Assembly: GCA_003254885.1 (NCBI GenBank)
Contig: QANT01008508.1
Location: forward strand, 1 to 64,000
Origin: Purshia tridentata
Lineage: Eukaryota; Streptophyta; Magnoliopsida; Rosales; Rosaceae
Direction: 5' to 3'
DNA length: 64,000 bases
Made by a program: the position numbers and the translations under genes. The notes under the pieces were generated by a model. It searched no databases, was not told the origin of the DNA, and saw nothing but the letters and a program-made list of their open reading frames with translations. Numbering within the stretch: position 1 is the stretch's first letter; the number at the start of each line of letters is the position of its first letter. This document shows positions 1 to 9,522 of the stretch, piece after piece.

Positions 1-90
1 GTAAATCAGTAAATTTGTTGCTAATTCATTTAGCATAGCGGTAATGACAAAATAGGATAAAAAGCCAGGAGAGAGCATAGGTGAAGCAGG

Positions 91-1020
91 TAGGGACGGA
101 CGCACAGCCACGACTGGGTGGTCAGGCGACCCCCCAACCGCCGGACTGAGAAGCCTTGGGCTTCCCTTCTCTCTGGACGGCGACTCCCCAAGGTTTGGAG
201 GGTGACCCACCAACGTCGGACGGCGACCCCTTTCCCTTAGGCTTCCTCCCCTGCGCTCTAGCCGGACTGGTTTAGCCCACCTTCGCTGTACAGTTCTCTG
301 CCTTTCAAAGCATTTGAACCACTAAATTAATCTAGTGGTCTTAATAAGACCAACTCAGGAAGCAGTAAATATTGAAGCGGGAAAGGAAAAAAATTAAGCT
401 TACAGAAGCAGTCAAAAAGAGAGATGGAGAGAGAGTGAAGGGAGAAAGACGGTAAACATGCTAACTGTTAGCTTTTCCTTAAAAAATAAAATTGGAAACC
501 TACTGTTAGGTTGTAAAAGTAATTTTATGTCAAAATAGTTTATAACAAAAAAAAATATAAATAGTGAGGTGGCCTTATTAAGACCACTGGATTAATTTAC
601 TTATTCTTTTTTTTTTTTACCAAAGATTAATTTAGTTGTTCAAATGCTTTAAAAGGTAGAGCACGGCTGCTAAAAGCAGATGATCTTAATCCTTTTAAAA
701 AAAATTATGTCTATGAACACATAATATATGTGTGTGTGAACTTAAAAACCCACTAAACCGACATTATTTTGATTATTTTGAGCTAGGTGAGACGCCGTTT
801 TGAACTAGAATATTTTTTAAAAAAAGACATTAACTAAATACAAACCCAAACCCTAGTCTGATCTTGAAAATCAAATACAAACCCCACTACCCAATCTCCT
901 ACTTCCTCTCCGGCTTTCCCTCCCCTAGGCTAACAGTCCCCCCCGTTGGTCACTTGGCCGGCCCATTACCGCCACTTTACACCATGACCCCCTAGGTTAA
1001 GAATCCCGGATCCGTCCCTG
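91..1020. mobile_element. Non-autonomous hAT-type DNA transposon, 930 bp, with 8-bp target duplication
   Basis: The element is bounded by an exact 8-bp direct repeat GAAGCAGG at 83-90 and 1021-1028. Its left end reads TAGGGACGGACG and the reverse complement of its right end reads CAGGGACGGATC, so the termini are short imperfect inverted repeats around GGGACGGA. An 8-bp duplication with ends of this kind is typical of plant hAT elements. No transposase frame is present, so it must depend on an enzyme supplied elsewhere. The left 200 bp are clearly richer in GC than the surroundings. The flanking sequence joins two parts of a gene frame seen intact in three sister genes, which confirms the insertion independently. 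The perfect target duplication suggests a fairly recent insertion. Confidence 0.85.
291..668. mobile_element. Nested inverted-repeat (MITE-like) segment inside the hAT element
   Basis: The left arm, about 300-352, contains AAGCATTTGAAC, ACTAAATTAATC and AGTGGTCTTAATAAG. The right arm, about 562-660, holds the same blocks in reverse complement, with an extra insertion containing a poly-T run. The interior is AT-rich, unlike the GC-rich left flank of the hAT element. This looks like a foldback MITE that was inserted into the hAT element or became part of it. The ends and target duplication are not clear, so boundaries are approximate. Confidence 0.45.
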
Positions 1021-1458
1021 GAAGCAGGTAATACACTTGAACCACAAATGAAATGGTATTTTGATGGTTATGAAGAAGGCGGTGACCCCAAAGAAGACCC
1101 CAAATTGGTGAAGCATGGCATGGAGTATTTCAGGACTGTTGGAGTGAATAAAGTATCTTACAAAGAAACAAGTGAAACAAAATGTGATGGTGAATGCGAG
1201 CAAGTATAAGGTTGCAGGTAAGGGGTGAGGAGGGTTTGCAGATGATGATGGCAGGTGAATTTGGAGGGACTTAATTTCAATGGCGGATGCAAAGCAAAAC
1301 ATAACTAAAATGTTTGCCCAATCCAAGTTTTGGTATGTGGCTGGTGCTGGTGGTTGAGTAACTTCACCTTGTTGGTGATAATCAGTACCACCAAGGACCC
1401 AGCCAATTTTTGCAACAAGTTGAAAGAAAAATGCCTTTAACTTTTCCGAAAAGTCCAT

Positions 1459-1914
1459 ATTTTTGCTTAGGGGGGAGGAAAATAGTGCGCCCTCAGGTAA
1501 TTAATTTATAGGGGCAGTGAGTGAATTGTGAATTCCAAGGCTTCATTTTCGCTGCAACTCCCTAATTCCTCGATTTGGTGTCCGCTTCCAGAATCAGTAA
1601 CTTTGGTTGCATGCGTGAATAGTTGGAACTTAGGATCGAGCCGCCAACGCGAATAGCTTTGTGAATTTGAAGCTTAATTTCCTCGCAAGTCCATCTCTAA
1701 TTCGTCAAAGACCTCAACTTCCGGTCCCCTTTGTGAGAAAAATTACTCAACTACGTCAAGCGCGCATTTTCCATTCCATGCATCCGTGCACGTATAATAC
1801 ATAGCTGCTATCAATATTTTTGGAGAATTAAATTTATGCAGTTTTCTAATAATATATAGAATTATTCATACTTGTATTAGTATATGTAATTAAAGCATAT
1901 ATACAAGTAGGTAC
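1459..1914. other. Promoter region of copy 1; no gene seen
   Basis: AT-rich DNA upstream of copy 1. The stretch at about 1500-1600 resembles 2490-2545 and 2878-2945, so upstream DNA was duplicated along with gene parts. No other gene is supported. Confidence 0.5.
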
Positions 1915-2115
1915 AAATTATGATTGTGAGTCAGGAGAGTGCATAGACGAAGCTGTGAGTGTAAGTTAATGAGTTGGAAGAAGAGGAGGGCAATGTTAAT
2001 GGCTGATGCCAAACATAACACAACTATTATTGGCCCTGTGCAAGTTGTAATTCATGGGCTACTGCTTCTGGGTCAGCTGGGCAATGAAATGGCTGATTTT
2101 CTCAAATAATTGGAC
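1915..2115 (-). pseudogene. Internally deleted fragment of the membrane-protein family
   Basis: This stretch is closest to copy 2 (4007-4480). About 1915-1952 matches the end of copy 2 near 4025-4062 and then joins directly to sequence matching copy 2 from about 4260 to 4440, so roughly 195 bp coding for the middle helices are missing. The join lies at a short GAAG/GAGG similarity, which fits deletion through microhomology. The remaining part has further small changes and no useful frame. It shows that the cluster once held at least one more copy. Confidence 0.65.
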
Positions 2116-2440
2116 CGTTTTTGTAATCAATTCCAAATATCAGAAAAATCAATCAACCAAAGCATTTGTTTAAGCCACTGTTTAATCTTTTAATCCATGG
2201 AAAGGATTTATTTAATCTTTTCACTTTTCAGTACACCACCAAATTATACCAACAAAAACAGAATAGTGATCTAACTAAACCAACTATATGCAGCATATAT
2301 AAGTGGGAGCACAATCTGTCAGGAAACATTGACAGAAACTGTCGATCTGCTGCTTCCACCATAATTAACATAGATGGGTGTTGCCTTTACCAACAGATTA
2401 CTATTTTTAGTATTTGATGCATGGATATGAATAGCTACCA

Positions 2441-2479
2441 AAAAAATTTAGTGGCCATAGGCCAAATTTTCTTGTAGTG
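2441..2479. mobile_element. Solitary CACTA-type transposon end
   Basis: The sequence ends in TTTTCTTGTAGTG, the reverse complement of CACTACAAGAAAA, the terminal repeat common in plant CACTA (En/Spm) elements. Just inside lies a small palindrome around TGGCCATAGGCCA, as expected for subterminal repeats. I found no matching opposite end upstream, so this is probably a truncated remnant; the element may extend left into about 2120-2440. Confidence 0.45.
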
Positions 2480-2616
2480 CTCGTGTAACTAATTTATTAA
2501 GGCTTCTCCGCAAGTCCCTAATTCCTCAATCTGGCGTCCGCTTAATTTGTGAGAGAAATAAATCTACCAATTCCTTTATATAGTTTGCTATCAACTGCCT
2601 GATTCTTTGTTAATTA

Positions 2617-3007
2617 CAAATGATGTCTACTTTTTCTTTCAGGTAGTCAAAAACAATGAAAATCTTTATCTGGTATGTGGCTGGTGGTTGAGTAACTTGA
2701 CCTTGTTGGTGACCCAGCCAATTTTTGTAACAAGTTGAAAGAAAAATGCCTTTAAATTTTCAGAAAAATCCATATTTTTGTTACTCGATGGGAGACAAAG
2801 GTATATATATAGTTGGTGCGTGGTGGCTTAGAATTAAGGAGCTAATTAGAGTGAACCTTAATGTAATTAATTCATTTATAAGGCAGTAGTGGCAGTGGGT
2901 GATCTTGTGAATGCCGAGACTAGCTTCGTCGCAACTCGGCCTAATTCCTTGTTACAAATAATCTATATCGATCAACTTTTTCTTTCAGGTAGTCAAAGAC
3001 AATGAAA
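2617..3007. repeat. Duplicated segments, including an N-terminal fragment of the membrane-protein gene
   Basis: About 2617-2660 and 2952-3005 both carry the block CTTTTTCTTTCAGGTAGTCAA followed by a near-copy of GACAATGAAA. Between them, 2670-2790 on the minus strand resembles the first 40 codons and start region of copy 1 (1325-1460), with a short deletion and no continuation into the membrane helices. This is a second broken relic of the family, probably made by unequal exchange or slipped duplication. Confidence 0.55.
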
Positions 3008-4006
3008 TTATGCAATAACTCCGACCACGCACACAACTCCGAAACTCCTGAGTCCTCCATGCATGATGCATGCACCTATGAAATTATCAACTTTTTTTTA
3101 TTTTAATTTTTTTACTAAATTCAAGTTCATAAAATTGCATTGGGTCTTCTTTGGAGTGACTTATTTCCATCCTTACGTTCATATCATCCATATATTATAA
3201 TTTCATTTTGTAATTTTCCACGTGGTTCAAATATTGTACGAACTGATTCATATATCATATATTTTAATTACTAATTCTATGCTTAGAAAGAAAATAATCA
3301 AAATAAAAGCGCGTGCTATACTGCCAATTATAACATCAGCGTTATTTGTTTTTGGTTGGTCAGAAAGCTAAACCTCGATCAAAGCACACATTTGATACCC
3401 AGAAATATGAAGATACGAAAAAAGTATACTAATTAATGATACGAGATGAGACTCCAACTTTGGAAAATAAGGTCATAGTAGTTGTTGCGTGCTGGCTTAG
3501 GGGAACAAAGCTAGGGTGCTGTGATTTATAGGTATATCTGCTCACTTGCATGAATTGTTGGCATCCATTTTCCACTCCATGCGTCTATAATATATAGCTG
3601 CTATCAATGCACTACAAAGCCAAAACTGAAGATTTTGGACCCCTCCCAAACTTAAAGGATCATGATTTTTATATACACAATTCTGATAGAATTTAAATTA
3701 CTAGGTACAAACAAAAACAGATCGAGTGGCAACATTTAATTAGTGGCCGGGATATATATGGAATATGTGAAATGGCATTAATTAACAAAAGGGAATCTTA
3801 CAAATAATATGAAAAATATGAGAATCCAGAAGAAAAAATATTGAAAAAAAACGGTTCGCTACTTGTATTATATTTGTCCAGTTGCCAAATAAATAATGAA
3901 CCTTAATTGGCTTGTTATTTTATACTATATGGAAAAAAATTCAGGCACACATGTACGGACGTGCCCATTTGAAGCTGCCTATATGTTGGCTATGTTTTCT
4001 TTGTAA
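3008..4006. other. Intergenic DNA; no gene seen
   Basis: AT-rich sequence downstream of copy 2 with no frame of coding character and no clear element. Confidence 0.5.
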
Positions 4007-4480
4007 TTAAGCATAAAAGTAATTACAAATTATAATTGTGAGCCAAGAGAGAGCATAGACGAGGCAGATAGTAGATTTGAACCACAGACTTGGAAATGGG
4101 ATTGTAATCGATATGAAAAATGCGGTGACCCCAAAAAAGAGGCCAAATCGGTGGAGCAGCTGAGCCACTGATGGAAAGGTGACATGGATAAACTTACTTA
4201 CAAAGAAACAATTGAAGGCAAATAAGATGGCAAGCACGAAAAAGTAGAAGATTAGAGGAAGCTGTGAGTGTCTGTGAATGAGTTGGACGGAGAGGAGGGC
4301 TATGTTAATGGCTGATGCCAAACAAAACACAACTATTATATTGGCCCAGTCCAAGTTGTGGTGCTGTGGTTCATTGGCTACTGCTTCTGGGTCAGCTGGG
4401 CCATCAACTGGGCTCATTTTCTCAAGTAATTGGACCATTTTTGGAATGACTGCGTTTATGGTATCTGTAATGAACTTCAT
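4007..4480 (-). CDS. Small four-helix membrane protein, copy 2
   Basis: Predicted protein of 157 aa, one exon. I chose the ATG at 4480 (MKFITD...) because it aligns with the starts of copies 3 and 4; the frame is open a further 49 codons upstream. A polar N-terminus of about 50 residues with the motif VDGPADPEA precedes the family signature LDWANI, which opens helix 1. Helix 2 is about IFYFFVLAILFAFNCFFV, helix 3 contains FFGVTAFF and ends in PFPSLWFK, and helix 4 runs to NYFYA at the very end. There is no signal peptide and no enzyme motif I recognise, so the product is probably an integral membrane protein of unknown role. Sister genes are at 26-1458, 7162-7659 and 13813-14259. The function is not known to me. 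Confidence 0.6.
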   Translation of the reverse strand: MKFITDTINAVIPKMVQLLEKMSPVDGPADPEAVANEPQHHNLDWANIIVVFCLASAINIALLSVQLIHRHSQLPLIFYFFVLAILFAFNCFFVSKFIHVTFPSVAQLLHRFGLFFGVTAFFISITIPFPSLWFKSTICLVYALSWLTIIICNYFYA

Positions 4481-4683
4481 TTTGTTTCCTATTTGGTGGC
4501 ACAAAGACAAGGTTGTAGGCAAAAGTGCTCCAATCTTGATATTGAATTTTTGGGAGGGTATGAAAGGAAACAAATAAATTAAGCAAGGGGTGGTGAAAAA
4601 AGGAAAATACGAAGAAAAATTAAGCAAATGAAAGTGAGAGAGAGATCGAATTGATTGAATAATTGATGTGGGGATGATTGCCC

Positions 4684-4689
4684 TTTATA
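4684..4689 (-). promoter_or_regulatory. TATA-like box upstream of copy 2
   Basis: Minus-strand TATAAA about 200 bp before the chosen start of copy 2. Copies 1 and 3 have the same motif 50-120 bp upstream of their starts. Confidence 0.35.
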
Positions 4690-5089
4690 AGGTGCAGGTG
4701 AGTAGAAGAAACATAGTGAGCGTCTGAGTTGTGTTTTTGGCTGTTTTGAATTTTCCACTAATGACTCTGGCTAGTAAATGTTGGGAACTAATAATTAAAA
4801 ACAATTTGAGTGGAATTTTTGGGTTTGACCGTTTGAGAGATGATGTGGACCTTGAAACTTGTGTGGGGCTTGTGAAGTGCGTGCTCCAGGCACAAGCTTT
4901 TATGAGATGGCGGATGGAGAAACATATCCATTCGCATTCCACAATCAAAATTTAGTTGATGATTCGGATTGGATTTCCAGAAGACTTGGGGGACCAATTA
5001 CAGTTGGACACGTACAATATTGTTTCTTCCAAAAGGCTATGTACGTGATGGGCCAACGTACACAAATACATTAATCATTTTTTCTTATT

Positions 5090-5460
5090 TTAATATAAGA
5101 GATACTATCCATCTTCTCATTTATCATTCACATTTCAAAATGTATTTTCATGATTCGAATTATTTATATTTTAGATAATTATTTAAAGATTATTTTTGTA
5201 AAAAATTAATTAAATTAAAAATCATTTAATCATGAAATTATTATAAATAAACTAACGGTAAATTAAAGTGTCACCAAAACTGTTTATTTATTTAATCATA
5301 GTTACATAATTAAACGATTTTTAATTTGATTAATTTTTTATAAAGATAGTCTTTATTATTAGATCTAACAAATGAATAGTTCTGATCATCAATTTACAAT
5401 ATAAAATTAGAAAAATAAAAGAAAATGTGAATAAAAAAAGTGGATATCATTCCCCCTTCG
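5090..5460. mobile_element. AT-rich MITE-like element with long inverted arms
   Basis: The left arm carries GATACTATCC, CATTTATCATTCACATTT and, further in, GTAAAAAATTAATTAAATTA. The right arm carries matching blocks in reverse complement, for example TTTTTAATTTGATTAATTTT. The centre (about 5225-5300) is a short AT-rich loop. Arms of 150 bp or more and no coding frame fit a long-TIR MITE, possibly Mutator-like. Ends are approximate and I saw no clear target duplication. Confidence 0.45.
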
Positions 5461-5679
5461 ATAATTCTAAAAGGAGGATCCACAATCAAAGCCAGCCATG
5501 CATGGTCTAAAATTAATTCGTTTTGCCCGATAAAGTTCTAAAAGTGGAAAGGAGGCCGTAATTCTAGGCTTCGAGCTGTGCACACAGTGACTGCACACTC
5601 AACATTAATATTATTTTTAATATGGTTTATGCAATATGCATCTTACATGTATCATAATATCCCATTTATTAAACTCTAA

Positions 5680-5984
5680 GGCCTCATTTGGTGTCTAGTA
5701 TTGAATTGGAAAGGATAAATGGTAAATTTATGTGTATTTAAGAAAAAAGATGGAGTGTTTTTCTAACTTAAAGGAAGAAGAGGGAAAGAATATGGCTTAG
5801 TTACAATGAAAATGTTATCCTTGCTAATCCCCACCATTTTAAGGGGATTGGAAATGATAAGTTTTCTTCATAATTTATCTATTTTATTCCCATCTTCTTT
5901 TTTCAACTTAGAAATTTCTTTTTTAAATACACATAAATTTGCTACTTATCCTTTCCAATCCAATCCTAAACACCAAACGAGCCC
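5680..5984. mobile_element. Tourist-like (PIF/Harbinger) MITE, 305 bp
   Basis: The ends read GGCCTCATTTGGTGTCTAG and, in reverse complement, GGGCTCGTTTGGTGTTTAG. They are flanked by the trinucleotide TAA on both sides (5677-5679 and 5985-5987), the TWA duplication known for PIF/Harbinger elements. The inverted similarity continues inward for about 80 bp (GGAAAGGATAA and ATTTATGTGTATTTAA in both arms). It has no coding capacity. Confidence 0.75.
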
Positions 5985-6457
5985 TAAGTATAACTTGTTG
6001 ATTGGATTGATCCACCCACTATAATTATAATAATAAAGTTTTGTTTGACCAGATTGTTTAAAAAGGAAACAATAATGTGACATCGTTTTTTTGTTATTGA
6101 GTGACGTCATTGCCAAAAATAGCAGGTAGCAAAACGGAATATTTTAGTCACATATATGATCGAGGACTGAAAATTCTTAATACAGCACGACATATTATAT
6201 ACGCTTATTTTACATTTTATGTGTTGGGTGCATCTTTTTAATTATTAGAATATAATTTTTTAGAACAATTAAATATGAGAGAAAATATGGACGAAGACAT
6301 AATAATCAGAAATAATATAGAATTTTTGGTAATAAGTGTAAAACCCTAGAAGCTAATTAGACATGAAGCAGGAGAGTAAATTGCACCCTTGTCTAAGTCG
6401 ATCTGACCTTGTTTTGAGCTATGGGAGTTGATAATAACACTACTATAGAGTAAAGAG

Positions 6458-6770
6458 ATTGATATATACCTGTTCACTGCAAACTCATTGAACTCCCTTT
6501 TTTAAACACACACAAAGTTAGCAATTTCTCCAGATAAGAATTTAAAATAACACTAATGATTCATTAGATAGAAAATAGGGCGCAATTAATTAACATATAT
6601 ATAGAAGCCAAAAAATTGATGTATACCTGTTCACTGCAAACTCATTGAACTCCCTCTTTTAAACACACACAAAGTTAGCAATTTCTCCAGATAAGAAATT
6701 AAAATAACACTAATGATTCATTAGATAGAAAATAGGGCGCAATTAATTAACATATATATAGGAGCCAAAA
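6458..6770. repeat. Tandem direct duplication, 2 x 157 bp
   Basis: 6458-6614 and 6615-6770 are almost identical. Each contains CTGTTCACTGCAAACTCATT, AACACACACAAAGTTAGC and GGGCGCAATTAATTAACAT. Only a handful of bases differ, so the duplication is recent. No gene is seen in it or in the flanking 5988-6457 and 6771-7161. Confidence 0.85.
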
Positions 6771-7161
6771 GCTTGAACATTTAATTCAATTAATTCCATT
6801 TAAATATAAATATATACATATTATATACTTGGCCGATCGAGATCGATACATGCAGTGATGCACGTGAAAAGTTAATATATACAATTACACAAAGGAGATA
6901 TATATATGAGATTCGATTCTAATTTCTAACTTTTAAGTAGCATAAACCAAGAGATCGATGGAAAAACGCCGTGGCAAAGAGCTTGAGTTGTAGTGGTAGT
7001 AGTTGGCAGTGCGTAGGCTACGTTTCTCTGATCATGAACCTTTCCCATGAAGCTTGCATTGGCAGGTTAATTATTTACAGAGATATTATATGTACGTACG
7101 TGTATATACATAGGCACAGCGCACTTGCTCGCTAGCTTTTATTTTGGTTGCTAATTAATTA

Positions 7162-7659
7162 TTAATTAGCATCATGTACAGTAGAGAAGGGGTAATTACA
7201 AAAAAGGATGGCAAGCCAAGTGAGGGCATAGATGAAGCAAGTGGTAGACTTGAACCACACAGGGAATGGAATGGTGATGGTTGTGAAGAAGGCGGTGACC
7301 CCAAAAAAGATGCCAAGTCGCTCCAGCACCTGAGCCACTAGTGGACGGTTTAGTTGAACAAATTTGGCTATAAGGAAACATGAGAAGGATAATGTGATGG
7401 TGAATGAGAGAAAGTAAAAGATGAGAGGCATAGGTTTAGAGTGAATTTGGAGAGATACCAGAGCTATATCAATGGCCGATGTCAAGCAAAACACTACAAA
7501 TATCTTGGCCCAGTCTAAGCTGCATACGTTGTCGTTTCTAGCTCTACCATGCACATCAAGCTCACCTTGCATGTCTGGACCATCAAACCACCCTGTTTTA
7601 TCCAAAACTCGCACCACTTTCGATATCATTCCCTTGATTTCATTTATAATGAGCTTCAT
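7162..7659 (-). CDS. Small four-helix membrane protein, copy 3
   Basis: Predicted protein of 165 aa, one exon. The start at 7659 (MKLIIN...) aligns with copies 2 and 4; an ATG 13 codons upstream is possible but not shared. The N-terminus contains WFDGPD, then LDWAKI opens helix 1 (through ALVSLQ). Helix 2 is about IFYFLSFTITLSFSCFLI, helix 3 contains FFGVTAFF and IPFPVWFK, and helix 4 contains CFIYALTWLAILFCNY. A nine-residue tail follows NY, which makes it the longest copy. A cysteine in helix 1 and another in the CF motif before helix 4 are shared by all copies. No function is known to me. Its frame looks intact, so it is a good candidate for an active member. Confidence 0.65.
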   Translation of the reverse strand: MKLIINEIKGMISKVVRVLDKTGWFDGPDMQGELDVHGRARNDNVCSLDWAKIFVVFCLTSAIDIALVSLQIHSKPMPLIFYFLSFTITLSFSCFLIAKFVQLNRPLVAQVLERLGIFFGVTAFFTTITIPFPVWFKSTTCFIYALTWLAILFCNYPFSTVHDAN

Positions 7660-7773
7660 TTTACTTCTTCTACTGATGGGAAGAAGAAAATTGATCAAAC
7701 CGCAAAGCTAAGGTTGCCCTGAATAAGGGCGTAGTGATGGAGATCGAGGGCTTGTAGGTTATTAATCCGTCAA

Positions 7774-7779
7774 TTTATA
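7774..7779 (-). promoter_or_regulatory. TATA box upstream of copy 3
   Basis: Minus-strand TATAAA about 115 bp before the copy 3 start, a normal distance for a plant promoter with an 80-90 nt leader. Confidence 0.45.
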
Positions 7780-9316
7780 AAGAGGGGAGTTGATGACAGC
7801 TAGCCAAGTGTAATTATCTTCAAAAACGAGAAGTTTCCTCGCAAGTGCTTCTCACGTTAGGCTCTCAACCTTTCATTTCGCACTTATATATTAATTAAAC
7901 GAAGCCATGCTTTTAAAATTGTCTTTAACTTAATTGTTTGGAATTAGGTCCAAGTTCCAACAAATTAGTGCGCGCCCAAAGCTTGGGCGTGCGCCATATT
8001 TCATATTTAATTTGGATATCTACATTCTGTGGTCCGTACATGTGCATGCATGCCATCGTGTTCACTCGCGCCGTCATCAAAGACTGCCTACCGTGACGTC
8101 AATACTTACGTACATAGTACTACATACTGAATTAATGATATATATTAGCAATTAATAAAGATATATTTAGAAAATATATTAGAAAAAAAAAGAATAATAT
8201 AGTTTTTTATAAATTAGAATTTAAATTTGGAACATCATCTCAACATCAGAAAAAATATATATCATCGGGTACTGTTCCATATTGCTTGGCTTACACATGA
8301 ATCAGAGGTGGAACTCGATCACCTATTAATTATATAGCAATACCTGTTCATTTTATTTTCCTGGGTTTTTAGTTTTAGTCTTTTAATAAAATCATTTTCT
8401 CATAGTAGCCTCACAGGATTTTCGATTTTAATTTTGGTCTTCTTTTTTTTTTTTTCATGTATACATCAGAAATTCAGAAATCATATTTTAATGCACTCTG
8501 TAATCTGTATATATATGTCAGTCCTATGTGAATATCTCTTCCCATTTTTAAGTTTTTATTTTTTATTTTTTACAACGTCATATTTTTTCACCAAGTTATT
8601 ATGCATTTACACCTTTACACCAAGTTATTATACAATCTTAGTGCATTAATAGTAACTAAAACATTTCAGTTAATTTTATTTAAATTTTTTTTTCATATTA
8701 TATATTATTGTACGTACAACAACTTCTTCCTCAAACCTTATAATTAATCTCAACTTTCTATTCAAACAATACACCTTTCAATTTTCATCGTCTGTTATAT
8801 GTAATGCCCGAGAGAGAAATTCAGATGGCAGAAGACGCCAATTGCTTTTTTTATTTTGAGTGCTGCGCGCTATTCATAACTCTTATATATATCCTAACTT
8901 TTTGTGGGAGAGAGATAAGATTAGCAGCACTTAGCACGTTTTCTTTTGTATGTATAAATATATTGCATTAATATATGTGTATATATATATATATATGTCT
9001 CAGAGAACTATAAGTACATGAAAAGTAAAATAGAAGAATTAACAAGCACAGGTTTTAATTTTCGCTACGTGGCGCAACTAGGTCATCCTCATGCCACTTT
9101 CAAAGGAATACCAGCACTGTGCTCCGCACAAATGTGTCTTGATAAGTATTTCTTTTATTTTCCATCTGTAACACACTGAACACCAATATTCTTATCTTAA
9201 GATGATAAATTTTAGTAATTACTCCAATATATTTTTTTGTTAAATAATAACTCATTCTTAGTAAAAGTTTATTTTCTTGTCTCAATGTTTGAAGGGGTGG
9301 TCTTTAATCGATCTCT

Positions 9317-9522
9317 CACTACTACAAAACAATGCTTTCTATAAAAAATAATAACCTATATAATATTCTATATAATTCTAGCTAGCTAGCATTTGTATAC
9401 ACTTATATAAATTTAAAAACTTTCTATAGCATGACCTAACTTAGCAGTTAATAACATGATATATATCAAATGGTTTTAATAGTATTTTTTAGTTGTAATA
9501 TAAATAAATATTTCTAGTAGTG
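9317..9522. mobile_element. Short CACTA-like MITE, about 206 bp
   Basis: It begins CACTACTACAAAA and ends TTTCTAGTAGTG, so the outer eight bases form a perfect inverted repeat CACTACTA/TAGTAGTG. The interior is non-coding and AT-rich. The expected 3-bp target duplication is not evident (TCT against GAT), so the call is tentative. Confidence 0.4.

Larger units (their letters stand above)
26..1458 (-). pseudogene. Small four-helix membrane protein, copy 1, interrupted by a hAT transposon
   Basis: This is the first of four related minus-strand genes. From the start at 1458 the frame codes for a short polar N-terminus, the family motif LDWANI, and three hydrophobic segments including FFGVTAFF, then FHLWFKCITCF. 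At that point the frame enters a transposon (91-1020), takes seven element-coded residues (QGRIRDS) and stops at 997. The lost C-terminus lies beyond the element at 26-82 and codes for TYALSWLFILFCHYRYAK followed by TGA, which matches the last helix of the other copies. Without the element and one 8-bp target copy, the frame would be 164 aa, close to its relatives (148-165 aa). The present product would be 153 aa and lack the fourth helix. A TATA-like TATAAA (minus strand) lies at 1505-1510. I do not recognise the family, and whether the truncated form is expressed is unknown. Confidence 0.75.

Noticed and set aside
4685-5074. Several short frames on both strands upstream of copy 2
   Set aside because: They overlap each other on both strands and lie in the likely promoter; none is protein-like.
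7972-7996. GC-rich palindrome GCCCAAAGCTTGGGC with GCGC flanks
   Set aside because: A compact hairpin but short and isolated; no gene or element context, so chance cannot be excluded.
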